Positions 42,087 through 51,083 of a DNA stretch of 64,000 nt are shown here, in pieces. The stretch spans positions 372,001 to 436,000 of the forward strand of contig NZ_JAHSTX010000001.1 in assembly GCF_019145375.1 (NCBI RefSeq), in the 5' to 3' direction. How positions within the stretch are numbered: position 1 is the first letter of the stretch; each line of letters opens with the position of its first letter. The position numbers were made by a program, and so were the translations under genes. The stretch is from Pseudomonas triticicola (lineage in GTDB: Bacteria; Pseudomonadota; Gammaproteobacteria; Pseudomonadales; Pseudomonadaceae). Below the pieces are notes generated by a model. It was not told where the DNA came from, did no database searches, and saw only the letters and a program-made list of their open reading frames with translations.

Positions 42087-43896
42087 CCGCGCCGATGACA
42101 CGCCAGCCGTAGAGCGTGTCGACCGGCTGAGCTGGGCTGAAGTCCGGCGTCTGGCACTGCATCACAAGAAATCCCTGTGGATCGCCAACGGCGTGGCCGT
42201 GCTGGCGACGCTGTGCAGCGTGCCGATCCCGTTGCTGCTGCCGTTGCTGGTCGACGAAGTGCTGCTCGGCCACGGCGATGCCGCACTGAAAGTCATGAAC
42301 CATTTTCTGCCGAGCATGTGGCAGCAGGCGGCGGGTTATATCGGCCTGATGCTGGTGGTGACCCTGACTTTGCGTTGCAGCGCCCTGTGTTTTGGCGTGT
42401 TGCAGTCGCGGCTGTTCGCGCGCCTGGCCAAGGACATCGTCTACCGCATTCGCGTGCGCCTGATCGAGCGGCTCAAGCGCATTTCCCTCGGCGAATACGA
42501 AAGCCTCGGCAGCGGCACGGTGACCACGCACCTGGTCACCGATCTGGATACCCTCGACAAATTCGTCGGCGAAACCCTCAGCCGCTTCCTCGTCGCGATG
42601 CTGACCCTGGTCGGCACCGCCAGCATCCTCATGTGGATGCACTGGAAGCTGGCGCTGCTGATTCTGCTGTTCAACCCGTTGGTGATCTATGCCACGGTGC
42701 AGCTCGGCAAACGCGTCAAACACCTGAAAAAACTCGAGAACGACAGCACCTCGCGCTTCACCCAGGCACTGAGCGAAACCCTCGATGCGATTCAGGAAGT
42801 GCGCGCCGGCAACCGCCAGGGCTATTTCCTCGGGCGCCTCGGTTTGCGCGCGCAGGAGGTGCGCAACTACGCAGTCAACTCGCAGTGGAAAACCGACGCC
42901 TCGAACCGCGCCAGTGGTTTGCTGTTCCAGTTCGGCATCGACATCTTCCGCGCAGCGGCGATGCTCACCGTGCTGTTTTCCGACCTGTCGATCGGGCAGA
43001 TGCTCGCGGTGTTCAGTTACCTGTGGTTCATGATCGGCCCGGTCGAACAGCTGCTCAATCTGCAATACGCCTATTACGCGGCGGGCGGTGCGCTGACGCG
43101 GATCAATGAATTGCTGGCGCGCGCCGACGAGCCGCAGTATCCCGGCGGCGTCGATCCGTTCAAGGGACGCGACACCGTCGGCATCGAGGTGCAAGGCCTG
43201 AGCTTCGGTTACGGCGACGAGTTGGTGCTGGATCAGATGAACCTGTCGATCCTGCCCGGCGAAAAAGTCGCGATCGTCGGCGCCAGCGGCGGCGGCAAAA
43301 GTACCTTGGTGCAGTTGCTGCTGGGCCTGTACACGCCAGCGGCCGGGACCATCCGCTTTGGCGGGTCGACCCAGCAGGAGATCGGTCTGGAGACGGTGCG
43401 CGAGAACGTCGCGGTGGTGCTGCAGCATCCGGCGCTGTTCAACGACAGCGTGCGCGCCAACCTGACCATGGGCCGCATGCGCAGCGACGAAGCCTGCTGG
43501 CAGGCGCTGGAAATTGCGCAGATGGCCGCGACCATCCGTGCGCTGCCCGCTGGCCTCGACAGCATCGTTGGTCGCTCCGGCGTGCGTTTGTCCGGCGGTC
43601 AGCGCCAGCGTCTGGCGATTGCGCGGATGATTCTCGCCGAGCCGAAAGTGGTGATTCTCGACGAGGCCACTTCGGCCCTCGATGCCGCCACCGAGTACAA
43701 CCTGCACCAGGCGATGGCGAAATTTCTCCATGGCCGCACCACGCTGATCATTGCCCATCGCCTGTCGGCGGTGAAACAGGCGGACCGCGTGCTGGTATTC
43801 GACGGCGGGCAGATCGCCGAGGACGGCGACCATCGCCAACTGATCGCCGACGGCGGTCTGTACGCCAAGCTCTACGGCAACTTGCAACAGCACTGA
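42079..43896 (+). CDS. ABC transporter, fused permease/ATPase (exporter type)
   Basis: A 605-residue half-transporter with six transmembrane helices (about 30-320) and a C-terminal nucleotide-binding domain. The Walker A is Gly-Ala-Ser-Gly-Gly-Gly-Lys-Ser-Thr, the signature Leu-Ser-Gly-Gly-Gln, and the Walker B Val-Val-Ile-Leu-Asp-Glu. It would work as a homodimer and belongs to the MsbA/lipid-multidrug exporter group; the substrate is unknown. The GTG start overlaps the last eight bases of the DsbA-like gene, implying coupled translation. Confidence 0.93.
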   Translation: MSDRADDTPAVERVDRLSWAEVRRLALHHKKSLWIANGVAVLATLCSVPIPLLLPLLVDEVLLGHGDAALKVMNHFLPSMWQQAAGYIGLMLVVTLTLRCSALCFGVLQSRLFARLAKDIVYRIRVRLIERLKRISLGEYESLGSGTVTTHLVTDLDTLDKFVGETLSRFLVAMLTLVGTASILMWMHWKLALLILLFNPLVIYATVQLGKRVKHLKKLENDSTSRFTQALSETLDAIQEVRAGNRQGYFLGRLGLRAQEVRNYAVNSQWKTDASNRASGLLFQFGIDIFRAAAMLTVLFSDLSIGQMLAVFSYLWFMIGPVEQLLNLQYAYYAAGGALTRINELLARADEPQYPGGVDPFKGRDTVGIEVQGLSFGYGDELVLDQMNLSILPGEKVAIVGASGGGKSTLVQLLLGLYTPAAGTIRFGGSTQQEIGLETVRENVAVVLQHPALFNDSVRANLTMGRMRSDEACWQALEIAQMAATIRALPAGLDSIVGRSGVRLSGGQRQRLAIARMILAEPKVVILDEATSALDAATEYNLHQAMAKFLHGRTTLIIAHRLSAVKQADRVLVFDGGQIAEDGDHRQLIADGGLYAKLYGNLQQH

Positions 43897-44033
43897 TCGA
43901 AACCCTCGCCGACCTGTCAGAGGTTCTGCGCGCGGTGTAACGCCGCGCCTTGCCTTGAACGAGAACCCCACCTAGTCTCGTCATAGCGAATTCGCCCGGA
44001 AGGCGAGCGGGCAGTGCTCATGCAAGGAATCTC

Positions 44034-46493
44034 ATGAAGCAAAAGCAGACTCTGGGAACACCACGGTTGTTGGGTATCGTCTGGCCCTTTATTGCTGTCG
44101 TGGTGTTCCAGGCATTACTGGGGGGCGTGAGCCTTTACGTGCTTTCGGCCGTGCGTGGCTACGTCGCTGGCGAAAGCCTGTGGTCCAAGGGTCAGAAAGA
44201 CGCCATCTATTACCTCAACCTCTACGCCGACAGCCGTGACGAGGCGATCTATCGCAAATACCTGACGGCGATCGCCGTGCCCCAGGGCGGGCACCAATTG
44301 CGTCTGGCGCTGGATCGTCAGCCGCCGGATCTGCAAGCGGCGCGCGAAGGCATTCTTAAGGGCGGTAATCATCCAGACGATGTCTCCAGCGTCATCTGGC
44401 TGTACCTCAATTTCCGCCACTACAGTTATCTGGAAACCGCGATCGATCGCTGGACGATTGGCGATGCCTATCTCGACCGACTGCACGAAGTCGCGCAGGA
44501 GATGCACCAAGGCATTGCGCAGAACCAGGCCAGTCCCGGCGATGTGCAGCGCTGGAAGTTACAGATCTTTGCCATCAACGATGCAGTCACCCCAGCGGCC
44601 AGGGCTTTCAGCGATGCCTTGGGCGAAGGCTCGCGGGTGATCATGCGCCTGCTGCTGTTCACCAACCTGGCCACCGCGCTGGGTCTGATCGCGCTGGCGC
44701 TGTGGCGCACGCACAAACTGCTCAAGCAGCGCCATGAGTTTGCCCAGGCGCTGCAACTGGAAAAGGATCGCGCGCATATCACTCTGCAGTCGATTGGTGA
44801 TGGCGTGATCACCACCGACGTCAACGGCGCGATCGATTACATGAACCCGGCCGCCGAGGCCATGACGCACTGGAAGGCCGAGCAGGCGGCAGGGCTGCCG
44901 TTGTCGGCGCTGTTCAACCTGCTTGACGATAACGCCCAGACCGAAGGGCTGACGTTGATCGAGCACATTCTCAGCGGCCAGCTCAGCGGCGGTAGCGAAC
45001 ATTCCAAGCTGATCCAGCGTCTGGACGGCAGCACCCTGTCGGTGACCCTGGTCGGCGCGCCGATCCGTAATGCCGGGAATGTCAGCGGCACGGTGCTGGT
45101 GCTGCACGACATGACTCAGGAGCGGCAATACATCGCCAATCTGTCCTGGCAAGCGACCCACGATGCCCTGACCGGGCTGGCCAACCGCCGCGAATTCGAA
45201 TATCGCCTCGAACAGGCCTTGCACAAACTGACGCGCCAGCCCGGCCGGCACGCACTGATGTTCCTCGATCTCGACCAGTTCAAACTGGTCAACGACACCT
45301 GCGGTCACGCGGCGGGCGATGAGTTGCTGCGGCACATCTGCACGCTGCTGCAATCAGACTTGCGCGAGGGCGATACCCTGGCGCGACTGGGCGGCGACGA
45401 ATTCGGGATTTTGCTCGAGAACTGCCCGCCGGACATCGCCGAGAAGATTGCCGAAAGCCTGCGCCAGACCGTGCAGAACCTGCATTTTGTCTGGAAGGGG
45501 CGGCCGTTCCTGACCACCGTCAGTATCGGCCTGGTGCATATCGCGCAGAATCCCACCAGCCTTGAGGCCTCGTTGCGTGCAGCGGACATGGCTTGCTACA
45601 TGGCCAAGGAAAAGGGCCGCAACCGCGTGCAGGTCTACCATGCCGATGATTCCGAACTGTCCATGCGCTTCGGTGAAATGGCCTGGGTGCAGCGCCTGCA
45701 CATGGCGCTGGAAGAAAACCGCTTCTGCCTTTACGCCCAACAGATCGCGCCGCTCAAGCCGCAACCCGGCCAGGCCGGGCACATCGAAATCCTCCTGCGT
45801 TTGCATGATGAATCCGGACGGATGATTTTGCCTGACAGCTTTATTCCGGCAGCGGAGCGTTATGGTTTGATGACCCAGTTAGATCGCTGGGTAGTTGAAA
45901 ATGTTTTCAAGGTTATTGCCCAGTGTATAGAACAGGAACATGAACTTCCTTTGGCAATGTGTGCGATTAATCTGTCAGGCATTACTATAGGAGATGACGC
46001 GTTTTTGCACTTCCTGCGGGAACAGTTTGTTAACTACGCTATACCGCCTGAAATGATTTGTTTTGAAATTACTGAAACCAGTGCAATCGCTAATCTTGGC
46101 AGTGCATTTCGTTTTATCAATGAACTCAAAGGCTTAGGCTGTCACTTTTCTCTGGATGACTTTTGTGCCGGAATGTCTTCATTCGCTTACTTGAAACATT
46201 TGCCTGTAGACTTCCTGAAGATCGACGGGAGTTTCGTTAAGGATATGCTGGACGACCCGATTAATCGGGCAATGGTCGAAGTGATCAATCACATCGGCCA
46301 TGTTATGGGTAAGCAGACAATTGCCGAGTTTGTTGAAACTAACCAGATCGAACAGGCATTGCTTGAAATAGGTGTGGATTACGCTCAGGGGTATGTCATC
46401 GAGCGTCCGCAGTTGTTTACCTGTGACAGTTTGCAAAGTCGCCCTGCCAGACCGCAGCCGTTGTTGTTCAAAGCGCCTGGCACGTTCCGTTGA
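44034..46493 (+). CDS. rbdA: Membrane-bound PAS-GGDEF-EAL protein, RbdA-like
   Basis: An 819-residue c-di-GMP signalling protein. Two transmembrane helices (about 13-37 and 204-222) enclose a periplasmic sensor; then a PAS domain (about 240-355), GGDEF (about 365-530) and EAL (about 540-800). The cyclase motif Gly-Gly-Asp-Glu-Phe is intact at 453-457, with the inhibitory I-site Arg-x-x-Asp at 444-447. The EAL signature is Glu-Ile-Leu (585-587); Asp-Asp-Phe and Gln-Gly-Tyr motifs remain, so phosphodiesterase activity is plausible. Gene order after an ABC exporter fits RbdA, the P. aeruginosa biofilm-dispersal regulator, from memory. Base composition drops sharply within the EAL-coding part. 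Confidence 0.88.
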   Translation: MKQKQTLGTPRLLGIVWPFIAVVVFQALLGGVSLYVLSAVRGYVAGESLWSKGQKDAIYYLNLYADSRDEAIYRKYLTAIAVPQGGHQLRLALDRQPPDLQAAREGILKGGNHPDDVSSVIWLYLNFRHYSYLETAIDRWTIGDAYLDRLHEVAQEMHQGIAQNQASPGDVQRWKLQIFAINDAVTPAARAFSDALGEGSRVIMRLLLFTNLATALGLIALALWRTHKLLKQRHEFAQALQLEKDRAHITLQSIGDGVITTDVNGAIDYMNPAAEAMTHWKAEQAAGLPLSALFNLLDDNAQTEGLTLIEHILSGQLSGGSEHSKLIQRLDGSTLSVTLVGAPIRNAGNVSGTVLVLHDMTQERQYIANLSWQATHDALTGLANRREFEYRLEQALHKLTRQPGRHALMFLDLDQFKLVNDTCGHAAGDELLRHICTLLQSDLREGDTLARLGGDEFGILLENCPPDIAEKIAESLRQTVQNLHFVWKGRPFLTTVSIGLVHIAQNPTSLEASLRAADMACYMAKEKGRNRVQVYHADDSELSMRFGEMAWVQRLHMALEENRFCLYAQQIAPLKPQPGQAGHIEILLRLHDESGRMILPDSFIPAAERYGLMTQLDRWVVENVFKVIAQCIEQEHELPLAMCAINLSGITIGDDAFLHFLREQFVNYAIPPEMICFEITETSAIANLGSAFRFINELKGLGCHFSLDDFCAGMSSFAYLKHLPVDFLKIDGSFVKDMLDDPINRAMVEVINHIGHVMGKQTIAEFVETNQIEQALLEIGVDYAQGYVIERPQLFTCDSLQSRPARPQPLLFKAPGTFR

Positions 46494-46539
46494 AGTCTCT
46501 CGCCGATCCTTGCCATCACAACTCAAAAGGAGCCGAACA

Positions 46540-47334
46540 GTGATCGACACATTCAACCGAACCGGACCCCTCATGGAAGCTGCAAGTTATCCTGCCTGGG
46601 CGCAACAGCTCATCAAGGATTGCAGCGAGAGCAAGCGCCGGGTTGTCGAACATGAACTTTATCAGCGCATGCGCGACAACAGACTCAGCGCGAAAACCAT
46701 GCGCCAGTACCTCATCGGCGGCTGGCCGGTGGTCGAGCAGTTTGCCTTGTACATGGCGCAGAACCTGACCAAGACCCGCTTCGCCCGCCATCCCGGCGAA
46801 GACATGGCGCGGCGCTGGCTGATGCGCAACATCCGCGTCGAACTCAACCATGCCGACTACTGGATGCACTGGAGCCGCGCCCATGGCGTCAGCCTCGAAG
46901 ATCTCCAGGCCCAGCAAGTGCCGCCGGAGCTGCATGCTCTGAGTCATTGGTGCTGGCACACCAGCTCGGCGGATTCGCTGATCGTGGCGATTGCCGCGAC
47001 CAACTATGCGATCGAGGGGGCGACCGGGGAGTGGTCAGCGGTGGTCTGCTCGACCGGGGTCTACGCGGCAGCGTTCCCGGAAGAGGACCGCAAGCGCGCG
47101 ATGAAGTGGTTGAAGATGCATGCCCAGTACGACGATGCCCACCCGTGGGAAGCGCTGGAAATCATCTGCACCCTCGCCGGCATGAACCCGAGCAAGGCGT
47201 TGCAGGCCGAGCTACGGCAGGCAATTTGCAAGAGTTATGACTACATGTATCTGTTTCTGGAGCGGTGCATGCAGCTGGAGACTTCGGAGCGCTTGCTGGT
47301 CAACCGCGAGCGCCGGACCGTAACCGAAAGCTGA
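46540..47334 (+). CDS. TenA/PqqC-like helical protein
   Basis: A 264-residue all-helical protein of the heme-oxygenase-like TenA/PqqC superfamily. Conserved-looking features are Val-Val-Glu-Gln-Phe-Ala-Leu, Arg-Val-Glu-Leu-Asn-His-Ala-Asp-Tyr and a C-terminal Glu-Ala-Leu-Glu-Ile-Ile. Members include thiaminases and iron-containing oxidases; which reaction this one performs cannot be told. I chose the GTG at 46540 because AAAGGAG lies seven bases upstream; an ATG at 46573 is possible. It follows the RbdA-like gene closely and may share its transcript. Confidence 0.82.
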   Translation: MIDTFNRTGPLMEAASYPAWAQQLIKDCSESKRRVVEHELYQRMRDNRLSAKTMRQYLIGGWPVVEQFALYMAQNLTKTRFARHPGEDMARRWLMRNIRVELNHADYWMHWSRAHGVSLEDLQAQQVPPELHALSHWCWHTSSADSLIVAIAATNYAIEGATGEWSAVVCSTGVYAAAFPEEDRKRAMKWLKMHAQYDDAHPWEALEIICTLAGMNPSKALQAELRQAICKSYDYMYLFLERCMQLETSERLLVNRERRTVTES

Positions 47335-47340
47335 TTGAAC

Positions 47341-47429
47341 TGTGGGAGCGAGCCTGCTCGCGAAAGCGGTGGGTCATGCAACGAATCGTTGTCTGACACT
47401 CCCTCTTCGCGAGCCGGCTCGCTCCCACA
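47341..47429. repeat. REPIN-type inverted repeat
   Basis: TGTGGGAGCGAGCCTGCTCGCGAA and TTCGCGAGCCGGCTCGCTCCCACA flank about 40 bases, between the convergent TenA-like and GGDEF genes. One arm has CCGG where other copies have CAGG. Confidence 0.92.
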
Positions 47430-47437
47430 ATTGTTTT

Positions 47438-48364
47438 TCAGCCAGCCATCGCCAGCCGGTTCCGCCCCTCGCGCTTTGCGACATAGAGCGCACTGTCGGC
47501 CCGGCGCAGCAAGCTGTCCGCCGACTCGCCCGGCAGTAACGTCGAGCATCCCAGGCTCACGGTGATCTCGATCAACTGGCCATCGGCAAAGTATTCCTCC
47601 GACTGCGTCGCCTGGCGCAAACGCTCGCCGACCATCGCCGCCGCTTCGCGACCGGTGTTGGACAGCAGGATCAGAAACTCTTCGCCGCCATAACGGAACA
47701 CCATGTCGACGTTGCGCAGTTGCGCCTTGATCGACGCGGCAATGGCTCTGAGCACCTCATCGCCGGCACCATGACCGTGGTCATCGTTGACCCGTTTGAA
47801 GTGGTCGATGTCGAGCATCAGCACCGACAGCGGTTGCGCATGACGGCGCGACATGTCGATCTCGCGCTGCAAGGTCTGCTCCATGGCTACCCGGTTGCCA
47901 GCACCGGTCAACGGGTCGCGCAAGGCACTCTGGGTCGCGGCGCGATAGAGCAGGGCGTTGCGCATCGGGTACAGCAGGCAGGACAGCAGCGACTCGAGGT
48001 CGCCCTGTTCCTTGTCGTTGAAACGCTGATTGCGGCGGAAGACCAACTCGCCCATGTGCTCGCCTTCGTGGCTCAGGGTGTAGCTGACCGAGTGGTGGCC
48101 GCGCGCGCCGAACTCCAGGCGCAAGTCGCTGGCCTGATGCACATAGCTCAGGGCGTCCAGTGGCACCAGGCGTTGGATTTCGCGGAAGAACAGGCCAAGG
48201 ATGCGCTGAGGCTCCAGGCTGGTTTGCAGTTGCAGGCTCATTTGCTGACGCAGTTGCGCCAGGCTGGTCGGGCGCTCGATCAGCGCCGGTAGTTGACCGA
48301 AGCCCAGGCGCTGCAATTTGGCACTGTCAAAGTCGATTGCATGGGTCTGGGAAGGAGATTTCAT
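47438..48364 (-). CDS. Diguanylate cyclase, GAF-like plus GGDEF
   Basis: A 308-residue cytoplasmic protein with a GAF-like sensory region (about 35-145) and a C-terminal GGDEF domain (about 150-305) that makes c-di-GMP. The active-site motif is Gly-Gly-Glu-Glu-Phe, preceded by five residues and an Arg-Asn-Val-Asp I-site, so product inhibition is likely. No transmembrane helix is present. It is the second c-di-GMP gene in this block; the ligand of the sensory part is unknown. Confidence 0.92.
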   Translation of the reverse strand: MKSPSQTHAIDFDSAKLQRLGFGQLPALIERPTSLAQLRQQMSLQLQTSLEPQRILGLFFREIQRLVPLDALSYVHQASDLRLEFGARGHHSVSYTLSHEGEHMGELVFRRNQRFNDKEQGDLESLLSCLLYPMRNALLYRAATQSALRDPLTGAGNRVAMEQTLQREIDMSRRHAQPLSVLMLDIDHFKRVNDDHGHGAGDEVLRAIAASIKAQLRNVDMVFRYGGEEFLILLSNTGREAAAMVGERLRQATQSEEYFADGQLIEITVSLGCSTLLPGESADSLLRRADSALYVAKREGRNRLAMAG

Positions 48365-48726
48365 ATGGCGTGAGCCCCTAAGCAGTAAGTCTGTCTTACA
48401 GGCTGGGTGAGAGCGGCTATGGGCTGCGCGTCGTACTGATCCATCAGTCCCGTAGGACGTTTGGCGTAAGTTTAGTCTGCCGCAAGACGATCAGTCAGCT
48501 ATCGAAATCGGCGTCTGCCCCATGGCCATCACACGGCATGTTTTGAGGGAATTTAGAGCGAAACCCGTGCCATTCGGTTCGATTTAAATTAAAGCTTTTC
48601 GAATCAATGACTTGCTGACAGATGCCGGGCCGCCGCGCTGGGTTATTGGCGGCTTTGTGATGGTTATGAGCGGCAATGGCTTGCCGCGACAGCATTCTGC
48701 CGCGGCAACAAATGCGACGTATGGCG
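48365..48726. other. Intergenic region without recognisable gene
   Basis: A 362-base gap between two minus-strand genes. The part near 48575-48600 is A/T-rich and may belong to the promoter of the GGDEF gene. I see no terminator with a clear T run, no repeat and no convincing small gene. Confidence 0.5.
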
Positions 48727-49467
48727 TTATTGGGCGTTGAACGCCTGGCCATTGACGCCCGCGCTGTCCGGGCCCATCAGGTACAGATACACCGGCATGA
48801 TCTCTTCCGGTGTCGGGTTGTTCAGCGGATTTTCCCCCGGATAAGCCTGCGCGCGCATGCTGGTGCGCGTACCGCCCGGGTTGATGCTGTTGGAGCGTAC
48901 CGGCGCAACGCCCTCCACTTCATCGGCCAGGGTTTGCATCAGGCCTTCGGTGGCGAATTTCGACACGCCGTAAGCGCCCCAGTACGCGCGACCCTTGCGC
49001 CCGACGCTGCTGGAGGTGAACACCACCGAGGCATCCTGGGACAGCTTGAGCAGCGGCAGCAGTGTGCTGGTCAGCATGAACATCGCGTTGACGTTGACCT
49101 GCATGACGCGCATGAAGTTTTCGCCGGACAATTGTTCGATCGGCGTGCGCGGGCCAATGATCGAAGCGTTGTGCAGCAGGCCGTCGAGGTGGCCGAACTC
49201 GGTTTCGATCATCGCCGCCAGCTCATCATATTGATGGGGCAGGGCGGTCTCGAGGTTGAACGGGATGACCGCCGGTTGCGGGTGGCCCGCTGCTTCGATT
49301 GCGTCGTAGACCTCGGTCAGATTGGCTTCGGTCTTGCCCAGCAGCAACACGGTGGCACCGTGGGCGGCATAGGTTTTCGCCGCAGCCGCGCCGATGCCGC
49401 GCCCGGCACCGGTGACCAGAATGACCCGATCCTTGAGCAATTCAGGGCGAGCGGTGTAATCAAACAT
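48727..49467 (-). CDS. yciK: YciK-family SDR oxidoreductase
   Basis: A 246-residue short-chain dehydrogenase with Thr-Gly-Ala-Gly-Arg-Gly-Ile-Gly near residue 18, Leu-His-Asn-Ala-Ser in place of the usual Asn-Asn-Ala-Gly, and the catalytic Tyr-Gly-Val-Ser-Lys. The ATG at 49467 has GAGG upstream; six further residues upstream are unlikely. It lies downstream of mupP and ubiG, with a REP pair between. Substrate unknown. Confidence 0.9.
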   Translation of the reverse strand: MFDYTARPELLKDRVILVTGAGRGIGAAAAKTYAAHGATVLLLGKTEANLTEVYDAIEAAGHPQPAVIPFNLETALPHQYDELAAMIETEFGHLDGLLHNASIIGPRTPIEQLSGENFMRVMQVNVNAMFMLTSTLLPLLKLSQDASVVFTSSSVGRKGRAYWGAYGVSKFATEGLMQTLADEVEGVAPVRSNSINPGGTRTSMRAQAYPGENPLNNPTPEEIMPVYLYLMGPDSAGVNGQAFNAQ

Positions 49468-49507
49468 AAGAACCTCACAATCCATTTCATGAAGACCTGC
49501 TTCACCC

Positions 49508-49632
49508 CTGTGGCGAGGGGATTTATCCCCGTTCGGCGGCGAAGCCGTCGCAAAACCTGTGTGTCACATTGCCTGGATAAAAGCGGGGGCCGCTTCGCAG
49601 CCCAGCGGGGATAAATCCCCTCGCCACACAGG
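49508..49632. repeat. REP pair of the GGCGAGGGGATTTATCCCC family
   Basis: CCTGTGGCGAGGGGATTTAT and its complement, with G/C-rich inner arms, form a long inverted repeat of about 125 bases between mupP and yciK. It is a separate family from the GAGCGAGC REPINs. Confidence 0.92.
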
Positions 49633-49650
49633 GAGTTTGCAGCAGTCAGG

Positions 49651-50322
49651 TCAGCAGCTGCACAGCGCGCTGTCGAGCACCTTGCGCAACTCCAGCGGGT
49701 GATCCACCACCACGTCCGCGCCCCAGTGCCGTGGATTGTCGTCCGGGTGGATGTAGCCGTAAGTCACCGCAGCGGTTTTGGTGCCGGCATCGCGGCCCGA
49801 TTCGATATCGCGCAGATCATCGCCGATAAAGAGGACCGTCGACGGATCCAGATCAAGCATCTTGCAGGCTAGGATCAGCGGCTCCGGATCCGGCTTGCTG
49901 TTCTTCACATGATCCGGGCAGATCAGCAGCGCCGAACGCTCGGCCAGCCCCAGGCGCTGCATGATCGGCTCGGCGAAGCGCACCGGTTTGTTGGTGACCA
50001 CGCCCCAGATCAGGTTGGCCTTTTCGATATCGGCGAGCAGTTCGCCCATGCCGTCGAACAGTTTACTGTGCACTGCGCAACCGACCAGATAGCGCTCGAG
50101 AAACTCCTGGCGCAGTTCTTCGAAGCCGGGCGATTCCGGATCCATCGAGAACGTCACCGCGACCATGGCCTTGGCCCCGCCGGAAATCTCGTCGCGGATG
50201 TGCTTGTCGTTGATCGGCGGCAGACCGCGATCGGCGCGCATCGCCTGGCAGATGGCGATGAAGTCCGGCGCGGTGTCGAGCAGGGTGCCGTCCATGTCGA
50301 AAAGTACCGCTCTGATGGCCAT
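49651..50322 (-). CDS. mupP: N-acetylmuramic acid 6-phosphate phosphatase
   Basis: A 223-residue HAD-superfamily phosphatase. The nucleophile is Asp9 and the acid/base Asp11 in Phe-Asp-Met-Asp-Gly-Thr; motif II is Val-Thr-Asn-Lys-Pro and motifs III/IV Lys-Pro-Asp-Pro and Gly-Asp-Asp-Leu-Arg-Asp. In pseudomonads the gene next to ubiG encodes MupP of the cell-wall recycling route that feeds UDP-MurNAc and contributes to fosfomycin tolerance. A phosphoglycolate phosphatase reading is the alternative; position favours MupP. It starts four bases after the ubiG stop. Confidence 0.9.
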   Translation of the reverse strand: MAIRAVLFDMDGTLLDTAPDFIAICQAMRADRGLPPINDKHIRDEISGGAKAMVAVTFSMDPESPGFEELRQEFLERYLVGCAVHSKLFDGMGELLADIEKANLIWGVVTNKPVRFAEPIMQRLGLAERSALLICPDHVKNSKPDPEPLILACKMLDLDPSTVLFIGDDLRDIESGRDAGTKTAAVTYGYIHPDDNPRHWGADVVVDHPLELRKVLDSALCSC

Positions 50323-50326
50323 CGGC

Positions 50327-51025
50327 TTATTCCTCGCGCAGGGTCTGGATCATGTAGTTGACGTCAACGTCGTTGGCCAGCTTGTAGTGCTTGGTCAGCG
50401 GGTTGTAGGTCAGGCCGATGATGTCCTTGACGGTCAGGCCAGCCATGCGGCTCCACGCGCCGAGCTCGGACGGGCGGATGAATTTCTTGAAGTCGTGGGT
50501 GCCGCGCGGCAACAGCTTCATGATGTATTCGGCGCCGATGATCGCGAACAGGTACGCCTTCGGATTGCGGTTGATGGTCGAGAAGAACACCTGGCCGCCC
50601 GGCTTGACCATGCGGAAGCAGGCACGGATTACCGAGGATGGATCCGGCACGTGCTCGAGCATCTCCAGGCAGGTGACCACGTCGAACTGCTCGGGCATTT
50701 CGTCGGCGAGGGCTTCGGCGGTGATCTGCCGGTATTCGACGCTGACCCCGGACTCCAGCTGATGCAGTTGTGCGACCGCCAGCGGCGCTTCGCCCATGTC
50801 GATGCCCATCACCGTGGCGCCGCGCTGGGCCATGGCTTCGCTGAGGATGCCGCCGCCGCAACCGACGTCGAGGACTTTCTTGCCGGCCAGATTGACTCGC
50901 TCGTCGATCCAGTTGACCCGCAGTGGGTTGATGTCGTGCAGCGGCTTGAATTCGCTTTCGCGGTCCCACCAGCGATGGGCCAGGGCCTCGAATTTGGCGA
51001 TTTCGGCGTGGTCGACGTTGCTCAT
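50327..51025 (-). CDS. ubiG: Ubiquinone biosynthesis O-methyltransferase
   Basis: A 232-residue SAM-dependent methyltransferase that performs both O-methylations in ubiquinone synthesis. The SAM motif Val-Leu-Asp-Val-Gly-Cys-Gly-Gly-Gly is at residues 51-59, and Arg-Trp-Trp-Asp near residue 18 is typical of UbiG. The ATG at 51025 is preceded by GAGGAA. It follows mtaD by 58 bases and leads into mupP with a four-base spacer. Confidence 0.95.
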   Translation of the reverse strand: MSNVDHAEIAKFEALAHRWWDRESEFKPLHDINPLRVNWIDERVNLAGKKVLDVGCGGGILSEAMAQRGATVMGIDMGEAPLAVAQLHQLESGVSVEYRQITAEALADEMPEQFDVVTCLEMLEHVPDPSSVIRACFRMVKPGGQVFFSTINRNPKAYLFAIIGAEYIMKLLPRGTHDFKKFIRPSELGAWSRMAGLTVKDIIGLTYNPLTKHYKLANDVDVNYMIQTLREE

Positions 51026-51083
51026 GTTCAATTCCTCGAAAAACCTGAAAAGGGCTGTAGCCGCGGAGATTGCGCCGCGGTGT

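Noticed and set aside
48495..48752. 85-codon minus-strand open frame in the gap between the GGDEF gene and yciK
   Set aside because: No ribosome binding site, odd composition and overlap with the yciK end; no family resemblance.
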